Positions 6,443-12,097 of a stretch of 12,097 nucleotides of DNA are shown here, piece by piece. The position numbers were made by a program, and so were the translations under genes. The notes beneath the pieces are model-generated. The model searched no databases. It was not told the origin of the DNA and saw only the letters and a list, made by a program, of their open reading frames with translations. Each line of letters starts with the position of its first letter. Position 1 is the stretch's first letter. Origin of the DNA: Psychromonas sp. (GTDB lineage: Bacteria > Pseudomonadota > Gammaproteobacteria > Enterobacterales > Psychromonadaceae); contig JAGLDN010000107.1 in assembly GCA_023145575.1 (NCBI GenBank), positions 1 through 12,097 of the forward strand, read 5' to 3'.

Positions 6443-6837
6443 CTTAAAAGAGTCAAATAAAATATGTCATGAAAACACTCCCATAGAGTGATATAATTAT
6501 ATGGCTTTAAAATCAAAGAAAGGATAAAATAATTTATAAAGCTGATAATATTATATCTATAAAAATTAAGGCTCGAATAACGCCACAAAATCTCTCTTAA
6601 TTTGAGGATAGGTGACCGATTAAGTCTCTTCTCTTCTCTTCTCTTCTCTTCTCTTCTCTTTGCTGTGAAGACTGGTGTTAAAAAATAATTGATCAAACGT
6701 TAATAAAAAAAACAACATTTAAAAATGATGGTTCAAAAAGGCAAATACTCCATGATCAAGCATTTAACTTGCTCCCATATTGGTCATGGAAACTATAAAA
6801 AAACTGTCAACTCTTTTCAAATGATAGAGGTATGGAT
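6443..6837. other. Non-coding leader region of the 254-aa ORF
   Basis: This holds the CTCTT microsatellite (6626-6660) and a dyad CCATGA ... TCATGG with an inner CAAG/CTTG stem at about 6750-6788. It also holds a candidate promoter, TTGCTC (6769-6774) and TATAAA (6794-6799), whose 19-base spacing is longer than ideal. A 98-codon - strand frame crosses the microsatellite, but it starts with TTG and lacks a ribosome binding site, so I do not call it. Confidence 0.4.
6626..6660 (+). repeat. Pentanucleotide microsatellite, seven CTCTT units
   Basis: Seven uninterrupted CTCTT units (AAGAG on the other strand) occur about 200 bases upstream of the 254-residue ORF. Perfect short tandem repeats are prone to slippage. 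CTCTT is also the unit that switches Neisseria opa genes, but there it lies within the coding frame. Here no convincing open frame runs through the tract on either strand, so any effect would be on transcription or a leader, or there may be none. Confidence 0.9.
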
Positions 6838-6864
6838 ATGCAAATAATTACAAGCCAACCATGA
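6838..6864 (+). other. Short leader ORF overlapping the start of the 254-aa ORF
   Basis: ATG at 6838 (or in-frame ATG at 6832) encodes MQIITSQP and ends at TGA 6862-6864, overlapping the next ATG (6861) as ATGA. AGAGG at 6826-6830 sits 7 bases before 6838, while the ATG at 6861 has no ribosome binding site of its own. This is either a leader peptide giving translational coupling, or the real N-terminus separated by a one-base indel. Confidence 0.45.
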
Positions 6865-7625
6865 TAAATGTGCGTTTTCAACAAATTAAGTATTATGGAT
6901 ATGCAGCAACGACTCAATTTCGCTATAATGAAAAATTGAAACTAAAATTTCTCGTAAAAAAAGTAGTCAATTTGTCAGAATATTTTCTCGACATTTTGAA
7001 TGAAACTAGAGCCGATCGGTATAACAGCGCTGAGTTTCATCTTGTAAAAAAGTTAGCGAAAAAAGTTAATGATGCGCTCATTAACAAAGGTCGCGATATA
7101 ACCTTTGTTGACATGCGTGATCCTAGAGAGGCTAAGGAGGCTGCACTTTGGGCCTGTGGTGAACCTTTAGAAACTGTAACTGAAAGACACCCTATTCCGT
7201 TATGTCTTTCCGGTTTCCCTGCTCATCATTTGCTCGACGATCATCACTACGACCCAGGCATTGAAATTATTTTCCCTCATGTATCATCTTTTAGCTGTGC
7301 CTATCTTGTTTATGAAGATGATTTACAAACAGATATAATAAGAAATGCTCTAATATTCTCGCTTTATTCCGCCATGGTTTTTTTCGTTATAGGAGCGCCC
7401 TACATGGCAATGCAAAAAAACTGTAACATGCCACGTAACATGATCATTAATAATCAATCCCAAATGAACTATGAACGCAACCTACTCTTCAATTGGTTCG
7501 GATTTGTAATAGAGGACGAAGATGAAGAAGTCTACCATTGCTTACCTGAACCTACTAAAGTAGGTACCTTATATAGGAGCAATTTATTGGAAAGGTTAAA
7601 ATTACGGATCCTCAGCGAAAATTAA
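6861..7625 (+). CDS. Unknown protein, 254 aa; possible degenerate effector, distant relative of the ORF at 11186-11968
   Basis: I do not recognise a family with confidence. The protein is predicted cytoplasmic or exported without a signal peptide; residues 161-184 (ALIFSLYSAMVFFVIGAPYM) are hydrophobic enough to insert in a membrane. The tail is acidic (IEDEDEE, 217-223). Ordered motifs are FVDMRD (82-87), GEP (100-102), LSG (116-118), HHYD (128-131), IEIIFPH (134-140) and DLQ...ALIFSL (154-168). The first, second, fourth and fifth recur in the same order in the ORF at 11186-11968. The D-x-R / E-P / D-x-Q...IFSL layout recalls YopJ-type acetyltransferases, but the catalytic His and Cys positions are not conserved, so this is a weak hypothesis. 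The gene lies among transposon debris between direct repeats, which suggests acquisition. The frame is intact over 254 codons, arguing that it is real. Confidence 0.65.
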   Translation: MINVRFQQIKYYGYAATTQFRYNEKLKLKFLVKKVVNLSEYFLDILNETRADRYNSAEFHLVKKLAKKVNDALINKGRDITFVDMRDPREAKEAALWACGEPLETVTERHPIPLCLSGFPAHHLLDDHHYDPGIEIIFPHVSSFSCAYLVYEDDLQTDIIRNALIFSLYSAMVFFVIGAPYMAMQKNCNMPRNMIINNQSQMNYERNLLFNWFGFVIEDEDEEVYHCLPEPTKVGTLYRSNLLERLKLRILSEN

Positions 7626-7642
7626 GTTGACCAGTCCTTATT

Positions 7643-7680
7643 AAATGACTTGACCAGTTAGCCTAAACGCCAAGTCATTT
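7643..7680. terminator. Perfect 10-bp dyad after the 254-aa ORF
   Basis: AAATGACTTG (7643-7652) and CAAGTCATTT (7671-7680) form a perfect 10-bp stem with an 18-base loop, 18 bases after the stop codon. No T-run follows on +, so it is not a classical intrinsic terminator, but it could end or stabilise the transcript. TTGACCAGT occurs twice here (7628 and 7651), and a related arrangement is found at 6279-6310. Confidence 0.35.
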
Positions 7681-7769
7681 ACTCACTACGAGATCCATCT
7701 TGCACAGTAATATATCAGTTAATAACAGGTCAGCCTATCACCATAAAATGCGAGTCAAGATAACGAGTA

Positions 7770-7893
7770 TATACCCTTGTCAATTCACAAAGCTTTGTGA
7801 GGCATTAGCTCGAGCATAAGAGCAAGGCATAACATTCGACCTATCAACGATTAGCTACGCTAATCATTTGTCGGTAGAATTAACGAAGGTATA
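7770..7893. mobile_element. 124-bp palindromic TATACC...GGTATA element
   Basis: The ends TATACCCTTGTCAATTC and GAATTAACGAAGGTATA are inverted copies with a few mismatches. Inside are the perfect palindrome CACAAAGCTTTGTG and the stem GATTAGC-TAC-GCTAATC. No frame is present. The interior is unlike the 2807-3025 element, so this is a second non-autonomous repeat type that shares only the outermost TATACC signature. Confidence 0.7.
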
Positions 7894-7984
7894 TTTATGA
7901 TTTATTGGTTACTCTATTTTCGAATGTTATAACGAAGCAGTGTCTTTTTTTATAAAAAAACCGAGTTAAAGCCCGAAGGGCACG

Positions 7985-8184
7985 GCAGCTGGTGTCAATC
8001 AACAAAGTTAAAACTTACTGTTGATAAACAAGTCGACGTAGAACAATGCGTTAAGAATTAAAGTCTTTATTTTAATTCGATCTTTGGTGATTAACGTAGT
8101 TAATCATCGACAGGGCAATTTTATGCCTAGCAGCTTGGCACTATTTGCCTTGCTGAAATTGCATTTTTACGTCACATGGGTATA
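7985..8184. mobile_element. MITE-like element lacking one clear terminal repeat
   Basis: The right end (TTTTTACGTCACATGGGTATA ending at 8184) is nearly the same as the right end of the 2807-3025 element, and the interior aligns with the reverse complement of that element over most of its length, for example TAGGCATAAAATTGC. The other terminal repeat is not recognisable; similarity fades near 7985, beside a GCCCGAAGGGC hairpin. It contains the right copy of the 55-bp direct repeat (8050-8104). A short open stretch reading KPEGHGSW lies inside but is explained by the element. Confidence 0.65.
8050..8104 (+). repeat. 55-bp direct repeat, right copy
   Basis: Same 55 bases as 6306-6360, same orientation, spaced 1,744 bases apart. 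It forms part of the MITE-like element ending at 8184. With the left copy it brackets the unknown 254-residue ORF and the 7770-7893 repeat, and homologous recombination between the copies would delete that block. Confidence 0.85.
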
Positions 8185-8191
8185 CTAGCGC

Positions 8192-8231
8192 TAGTGGTGT
8201 AACGATTATGCGCGTGGCGGTTGAATCGTTC
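8192..8231 (+). repeat. 40-bp repeat, copy B
   Basis: It begins TAGTGGTGTAACGATTATGC, 8 bases after the GGGTATA end of the adjacent MITE-like element, within a CTAGCGCTAG palindrome. The most divergent of the three copies, it still shares TAACGATTATGC and TTGAATC. An open stretch continues for about 27 codons (VAVESFLSKIKNIANHQEKR) and stops. No gene start follows until yccS. Confidence 0.7.
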
Positions 8232-8576
8232 CTTTCTAAAATAAAAAATATAGCAAATCACCAAGAAAAACGATGTAACACAAATAAAGCAATAACTTAC
8301 ATAATGATGTTATGATAGTTTAAAAAAGTTATATCTGATTCATAAACATCGAAAAAGCTTAAATAAAATACGCTATTTTATTAGCTCAAGAGCCTATTTG
8401 ATCACTTCTTGACGAGCGAGTCTAGTTTATTGCAAAATTTAGTGATTTATCGTAATCTTATTATGCAGTTCTTCATACTTATTTTGCATTTTATAATATC
8501 AGTAGTATGCTCTAGTCTCATATTAACTAAAATAGAAACATATATGTATACTCATATTACTTCACCATTATAATTT
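8232..8576. other. Upstream region of yccS
   Basis: This is AT-rich sequence without a gene. It carries a consensus TATAAT at 8492-8497, 80 bases before the yccS start, with only a poor -35 (TTCTTC) 17 bases further up. A second TATAAT lies directly before the ATG at 8568-8573 but is too close to act for this start unless the message begins at the start codon. Confidence 0.4.
8492..8497 (+). promoter_or_regulatory. Candidate -10 element for yccS-tusE
   Basis: A perfect TATAAT stands 79 bases before the yccS ATG. The -35 region is weak, and with this base composition a chance match is possible. It is the best promoter candidate for the two-gene unit. Confidence 0.35.
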
Positions 8577-10808
8577 ATGACAAATATAGCTAAATCTACA
8601 CTTCAAAAAATTATTTCAGATTCGGATATACTCGCAGGTTTTCGTGTACTTATCGCCATGTTGTTTGCTTTTATTCCCTTTATATTATCAATGCATATAC
8701 CTTTTTTTATACAGTCAACATTTCAAAATTCAATTTCATTATGTCTCGGGATCATCGTATCAGCGCTTGTTGAGGTTGATGACAATACAAAAGGTCGCTT
8801 GAAAGTCACTCCTATGATTATTGGCTGTTTCTTTATTGCATCGGCAAGCGTTGAGTTGCTAATGCCTTATCCATTTCTTTTTGCCATCGGACTTTTCTCC
8901 TCTACCTTTATATTTATGATGCTTGCAATTTATGGTAATCACTATACAAAAATTGGCTTTGGTACCGTTCTAATTGCAATTAATACGATGATCGGATACT
9001 CAAATCAAACTGGTTGGTACGAGAATCCTATAATGCTTTCATTAGGTGCATTATGGTATGTTATTTTTGCTGTTTTTTGGAATATATATAACCCTTATAC
9101 TTCATTAAAGGAGCAAATTGCTCAATTGTATTTTGCAATTTCGCGTTATCAAAATCAAAAAGCCGCATTATTTAATGCAAGTGAAGGAAGAACAAAAACA
9201 GGACGGCTCAATATTCGTCAACAACTCGCTATCAGAAACATTCCTATTGTCGAGCGAATGGCAAATGCCAAACTATCAATTGAATTACATCACAATGCAA
9301 CTAAAAAGAAGAAAAAAAAGCTACAACAGCTAAATCAATACTGGCTTATAGCCGAACAAATTCATGAAATGACAACTGCAAGCCAATTTATTTTTAGTCA
9401 TTTAGAAAGTATCTTTGAGAGCAGCCAAATATTAGAAGGTTATTATCAGCTAATTACTCAAATGAGTAATGATTGCTATCAACTTGGGCTTTCCATCAGT
9501 AATCACACAGCATACCAACACAGTAGGCAATTAAAGTGGACTATTTGTGCCCTTGCTGATCAATTAATACTGTTAGATAAGCGATTAAGTAACAATAAGG
9601 AGAATAATGAAGCACGACTTGGGCTCAAGGCGATTTATGACAATTTAAATAACATCAATACATTATTACTTTTGGCAAGTACTACACGGACTTCTGAATT
9701 GCCTGCTATTAGTATTAAAAAGACTAATGCTTTAACTAATTCTGGTTTTGTGCCGGCAATTAAATCGGCTTGGCACACTTTAAAGCAAGCATTCACAGCA
9801 AGTAATCCATCATTAAAGCACGCTGTTCGGATTAGTGTAAGTCTTTTAATTGCCTTTATATTACAAAAAAGTCTCCATTTGGCGCATGGATTTTGGTTAT
9901 TACTTACCGTGCTTGTTGTTTGTCAACCAAGTTTTAGTGAAACGCGCAAACGCATTACTCAACGTACAATTGGTACTTTAACAGGGATTTTGATTGCATA
10001 CCCCCTATTATTAGTCGTAGATAACGTCATGGTTGACGTTATTTTGTTGGTGTCTTGTGCATTTTTATTTTTTTGCTATTTACGAACGAATTATGCTTTA
10101 TCCGTCATATTTATTACCTTATTAGTTACTTTGATTTTTAATATTTTAACCCCTCAAGGTTTTGAGATGCTACCATATCGTATCATAGAAACACTGCTTG
10201 GCAGTCTATTGAGCTTTTTGGCCATCACCTTTATAATGCCTGAATGGGAGTCATCACATTCACCAAAACTCGTTCAAAAAGTGCTTCAACAAAGCAAACA
10301 TTATTTAACACAAATTATTGATCAATACCGATTGGGTGTAAACAATTCTTATAAATTTACACATGTACGCTTTAAAATCTTTCAAGCAAATGCCGTATTA
10401 ACGACGGCGTGGCAGCACACGCTTTTAGAGCCTAAGTATAAACAAACACTTAATAAAGAAACCTATACACTAGTGAATCGGACTGATGCACTTGTATCCT
10501 ATATTTCTGCTCTGTCATCCCACCGCCATTTCATTAAAAAATTCGATGATAATTTACCACTAAAAAAACTATTGAAATTAACGGTTCAACAAATTGAGTT
10601 ACCCTTACAAGTGCAAAAAGATCCAACAATGCCCACAAACGCACTCGTACATGACGATTTTGATGAATGTAAAGTAGATCAGACAGCAGATATTCTTCTT
10701 ATTATTGAACAACTTAGGTTAATAGCCTTTACTGCGTTTGACATACATGTGCTTTTACAAGCACTAAATTCCCAAACAACCGCTAAAATAAAACACCATG
10801 ATATTTGA
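8577..10808 (+). CDS. yccS: YccS-type inner membrane protein, FUSC family
   Basis: YccS belongs to the fusaric acid resistance-like (FUSC) family of inner-membrane proteins, related in layout to the AaeB efflux component; its own substrate is not established. The 743 residues (about 720 in E. coli) show two repeats of hydrophobic helices (about 20-40, 52-66, 79-140, 152-170; then 418-433, 437-450, 466-555), each followed by a soluble region. YccS-like stretches include FFIASASVELLMPYPFLFAI (85-104) and HGFWLLLTVLVVCQPSFSET (437-456), followed by RKRITQRTIGTLTG. A Lys6 run at 243-248 is encoded by a slippage-prone A tract. The ATG at 8577 has no visible ribosome binding site, but downstream ATGs would cut into the first helix. 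tusE overlaps the end by 11 bases, so the two are likely one transcript. Confidence 0.9.
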   Translation: MTNIAKSTLQKIISDSDILAGFRVLIAMLFAFIPFILSMHIPFFIQSTFQNSISLCLGIIVSALVEVDDNTKGRLKVTPMIIGCFFIASASVELLMPYPFLFAIGLFSSTFIFMMLAIYGNHYTKIGFGTVLIAINTMIGYSNQTGWYENPIMLSLGALWYVIFAVFWNIYNPYTSLKEQIAQLYFAISRYQNQKAALFNASEGRTKTGRLNIRQQLAIRNIPIVERMANAKLSIELHHNATKKKKKKLQQLNQYWLIAEQIHEMTTASQFIFSHLESIFESSQILEGYYQLITQMSNDCYQLGLSISNHTAYQHSRQLKWTICALADQLILLDKRLSNNKENNEARLGLKAIYDNLNNINTLLLLASTTRTSELPAISIKKTNALTNSGFVPAIKSAWHTLKQAFTASNPSLKHAVRISVSLLIAFILQKSLHLAHGFWLLLTVLVVCQPSFSETRKRITQRTIGTLTGILIAYPLLLVVDNVMVDVILLVSCAFLFFCYLRTNYALSVIFITLLVTLIFNILTPQGFEMLPYRIIETLLGSLLSFLAITFIMPEWESSHSPKLVQKVLQQSKHYLTQIIDQYRLGVNNSYKFTHVRFKIFQANAVLTTAWQHTLLEPKYKQTLNKETYTLVNRTDALVSYISALSSHRHFIKKFDDNLPLKKLLKLTVQQIELPLQVQKDPTMPTNALVHDDFDECKVDQTADILLIIEQLRLIAFTAFDIHVLLQALNSQTTAKIKHHDI

Positions 10809-11124
10809 AGGTAAGCAATTTCAAACAGATCCTCAAGGTTATTTAATTGACTCAACAATTTGGAATGAAAAGCTTGCTGTACATATAGCACAAATAGAAT
10901 CGATTACTTTAAGTGATGAACACTGGCAAGTTGTTCATTTTGTTCGTGCTTTTTATATCGAATTTAATACCTCACCTGCAATGAGAACACTCATAAAAGC
11001 ATTGCAACGTGAACATGGAAAAGATAAAGTTAACACACGGTATTTATATCGATTGTTTCCAGGTGGGCCTGCGAGCCAAGCCACAAAAATAGCAGGTATT
11101 CCAAGACCAGCACGTTGTATTTGA
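10798..11124 (+). CDS. tusE: Sulfur relay protein TusE (DsrC family)
   Basis: TusE takes persulfide sulfur from the TusBCD complex and hands it to MnmA for 2-thiolation of the wobble uridine (mnm5s2U34) in tRNAs for Lys, Glu and Gln. The product has 108 residues against 109 in E. coli and is highly similar: FEGKQFQTDPQGYL (3-16), DEHWQVVHFVRAFYIEFNTS (40-59), RYLYRLFPGGPASQATKIAG (81-100), and the C-terminal arm PRPARCI with the active Cys107 as penultimate residue. The ATG lies inside the last codons of yccS (11-base overlap, different frame) with no strong ribosome binding site, suggesting translational coupling. It converges with the unknown ORF at 11186-11968. tusBCD is not in this window. 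Confidence 0.97.
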   Translation: MIFEGKQFQTDPQGYLIDSTIWNEKLAVHIAQIESITLSDEHWQVVHFVRAFYIEFNTSPAMRTLIKALQREHGKDKVNTRYLYRLFPGGPASQATKIAGIPRPARCI

Positions 11125-11130
11125 CTTGTT

Positions 11131-11170
11131 TATAACCATGATACTTCAGGATAAACCTCACAGGGGTATA
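11131..11170. repeat. 40-bp TATA...TATA mini-repeat between convergent genes
   Basis: TATAACCATGATACTTCAGG opens it and CCTCACAGGGGTATA closes it. The left part resembles TATACCCATGTTACTTCAAA, the end of the 2807 element, and the right part resembles its other end. It looks like an internally deleted copy of that family, placed 7 bases after the tusE stop and 15 bases after the stop of the convergent ORF, where a hairpin could serve as a two-way terminator. Confidence 0.45.
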
Positions 11171-11185
11171 AACGTTAACTTTAAA

Positions 11186-11968
11186 CTATTCAAAAGTACC
11201 AAAATATTCGTCTTCCATAATTAGTTTCTGTGCCATTTTTCCAAAAATTTCAGCGGTACCACTGAAAAATGGTCGATGGGTGTTAGGTAGAATAACGTGA
11301 GTGCTACCATCAGCCATAGTTACGTCGGTTATTTCAGAAACCGCGGTTGCGACAATAGAAGGAAAAAGTATTTTCATTCTACTAAGATTATCATGATTAA
11401 GATGAAAAGTTCCATTCACATATATTGGAGCCCCTGTAAGCCCCGCCATGATACATTTAGGTTTTTCTGTTTCATACACATTAAATTCGCGACAAATATT
11501 GACAACAGGCTCACCAAAATATAAAACGATGTGCGAAGGCGTCATGTCTTCTCGTCTATCAATCAGTAAAATTTTTAATGTGGGACAAGTTAAAAGTTCA
11601 TGTACTCTTCTCATCGTCAGCATATCTGCATTATTTATTAAAAATTTATCTGTAGTATCAATTATCTCAGATTCGGATTCATCGCACTCATATAAACTTT
11701 CTGGGAAACTATCCATTATTTTAATTATTACCGCTGTCACGTTTGAGATAGTCCGTAATGTATGCCTTATGTTAATTAGTTCGGCATGATTAAATTCATT
11801 GAGCGATATATAGGTGTAACCCACTTTTTTATCGCCAGATCGACCAGATAGTTTTGGCACAGCAAACAAGTTAGCCTTAAAATACGTACATCTTTTATTT
11901 TCTTGGCGCTCAAGTTTGGCTTGTAGCACAGCATTATAGATACTGTCATCCTGAAGTGGTTCTATCAT
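11186..11968 (-). CDS. Unknown protein, 260 aa; distant relative of the ORF at 6861-7625
   Basis: I do not recognise a family with confidence. There is no signal peptide or membrane helix, and the sequence looks like a soluble alpha/beta protein. Ordered motifs are LLIDRRED (134-141), FGEP (151-154), AGLTGAP (175-181), NHD (191-193), KILFPSI (199-205) and AEIFGKMAQKL (239-249). The D-x-R, GEP, small-Gly, H-D and I-x-F-P steps occur in the same order and similar spacing in the 254-residue ORF. The C-terminal AEIFGKMAQKL faintly recalls the 'ECGIFSLALAKKL' active-site helix of YopJ-type acetyltransferases, with Cys replaced by Ala. The ATG (11966-11968) begins 3 bases after copy C of the 40-bp repeat; AGGA lies about 13 bases upstream, rather far. 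A short frame from within the repeat (GTGAGGATTGAA...) ends in TGA overlapping this ATG. The frame is fully open, so expression is plausible. Confidence 0.65.
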   Translation of the reverse strand: MIEPLQDDSIYNAVLQAKLERQENKRCTYFKANLFAVPKLSGRSGDKKVGYTYISLNEFNHAELINIRHTLRTISNVTAVIIKIMDSFPESLYECDESESEIIDTTDKFLINNADMLTMRRVHELLTCPTLKILLIDRREDMTPSHIVLYFGEPVVNICREFNVYETEKPKCIMAGLTGAPIYVNGTFHLNHDNLSRMKILFPSIVATAVSEITDVTMADGSTHVILPNTHRPFFSGTAEIFGKMAQKLIMEDEYFGTFE

Positions 11969-11970
11969 AT

Positions 11971-12010
11971 TGCAGATTCAATCCTCACGTGCATAATCGT
12001 TATGCCACTA
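11971..12010 (-). repeat. 40-bp repeat, copy C, immediately upstream of the 260-aa ORF
   Basis: On the - strand it reads TAGTGGCATAACGATTATGC, then ACGTGAGGATTGAATCTGCA, and stops 3 bases before the ATG. It contains the perfect dyad GCATAA-CGA-TTATGC, and together with the preceding bases a second dyad TTATGCC...GGCATAA. Such nested TTATGC/GCATAA units look like an operator. The GAGG inside could serve as a ribosome binding site. It is about 85% identical to copy A at 3891-3930. Confidence 0.75.
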
Positions 12011-12029
12011 GTGTCGGCATAAGTTTTTT

Positions 12030-12046
12030 CATCATTTCAAATGATG
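12030..12046. promoter_or_regulatory. Dyad upstream of the 260-aa ORF
   Basis: CATCATT-TCA-AATGATG is a perfect 7-bp dyad with a 3-base loop, about 65 bases before the ORF start and next to TATAAC and TATTAT candidate -10 sequences on the - strand. It could be a regulator site. As a terminator it would lack a T-run in the - direction, so that reading is unlikely. Confidence 0.3.
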
Positions 12047-12097
12047 TTATAAATAATAGCATCTTTCTTGGCCTATTATTCAAGTGAATTAAATTAA

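Noticed and set aside
6400..6696. 98-codon - strand frame crossing the CTCTT tract
   Set aside because: It starts with TTG, has no ribosome binding site, and its content is repeat-encoded Arg-Glu-Lys followed by AT-driven hydrophobic residues with no family resemblance.
7960..8049. Short + strand frame reading KPEGHGSW and on to VDVEQC, looking like a protein fragment
   Set aside because: It lies within the MITE-like element and aligns at the nucleotide level with the other copy, which has no such frame, so coding is unlikely.
8192..12010. The 40-bp repeat as a dif/Xer recombination site
   Set aside because: GCGCATAA in copy B recalls the XerC arm of dif, but the XerD arm is absent and the other copies do not keep the resemblance.
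1..12097. tRNA, rRNA and CRISPR content
   Set aside because: I saw no cloverleaf with a proper T-arm, no rRNA-like sequence and no regularly spaced direct repeats. The CTCTT tract is a microsatellite, not an array.

Overview
The window is strongly AT-rich bacterial chromosome. Gene content points to a gammaproteobacterium, most likely in Enterobacterales or a close relative: zapC lies directly behind a class 2 pyrD as in E. coli, and folD, a YccS-type FUSC membrane protein and tusE are also present. Decayed insertion sequences, dispersed TATACC...GGTATA repeats and broken genes fit a host-associated lineage with relaxed selection, such as an insect symbiont or pathogen of the Arsenophonus or Orbaceae kind. 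That lineage guess is inference; nothing here names the species.

Layout. 1-90 is the C-terminal tail of a CBS-domain protein on + (ProV-like). 209-1889 is pyrD then zapC, both on -, bracketed by a 77-bp inverted repeat (119-195 and 2034-2110). 2110-4050 is a graveyard: an IS1182-like transposase tail (2328-2502), a 219-bp MITE-like element (2807-3025), a second DDE transposase remnant (3191-3540) and a truncated secreted adenosine deaminase (3622-3890). 4078-4642 holds a small unknown ORF and a possible FlgN tail. folD follows on - (4689-5543). 5701-6231 has IS30 and IS110 remnants. 6306-8184 is a repeat-bounded block around an intact unknown ORF (6861-7625), with seven CTCTT units upstream of it. 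8577-11124 is yccS-tusE on +, overlapping by 11 bases. 11186-11968 is a second unknown ORF on -.

Function. The intact known genes are housekeeping: pyrimidine synthesis (PyrD), Z-ring bundling (ZapC), one-carbon folate metabolism (FolD), a membrane protein of unclear function (YccS) and tRNA wobble-uridine thiolation (TusE).

Most unusual content. The two unknown ORFs of 254 and 260 residues share an ordered set of short motifs (D-x-R, GEP, a small-residue/G step, H-D, I-[IL]-F-P) and appear to be distant paralogues. Their spacing faintly recalls YopJ-family effector acetyltransferases without the catalytic His and Cys. A 40-bp sequence occurs three times: just before the 260-residue ORF, where the deaminase relic breaks off, and next to a MITE end upstream of yccS. 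These are the best candidates for something undescribed, possibly a decaying effector family with shared 5' modules.
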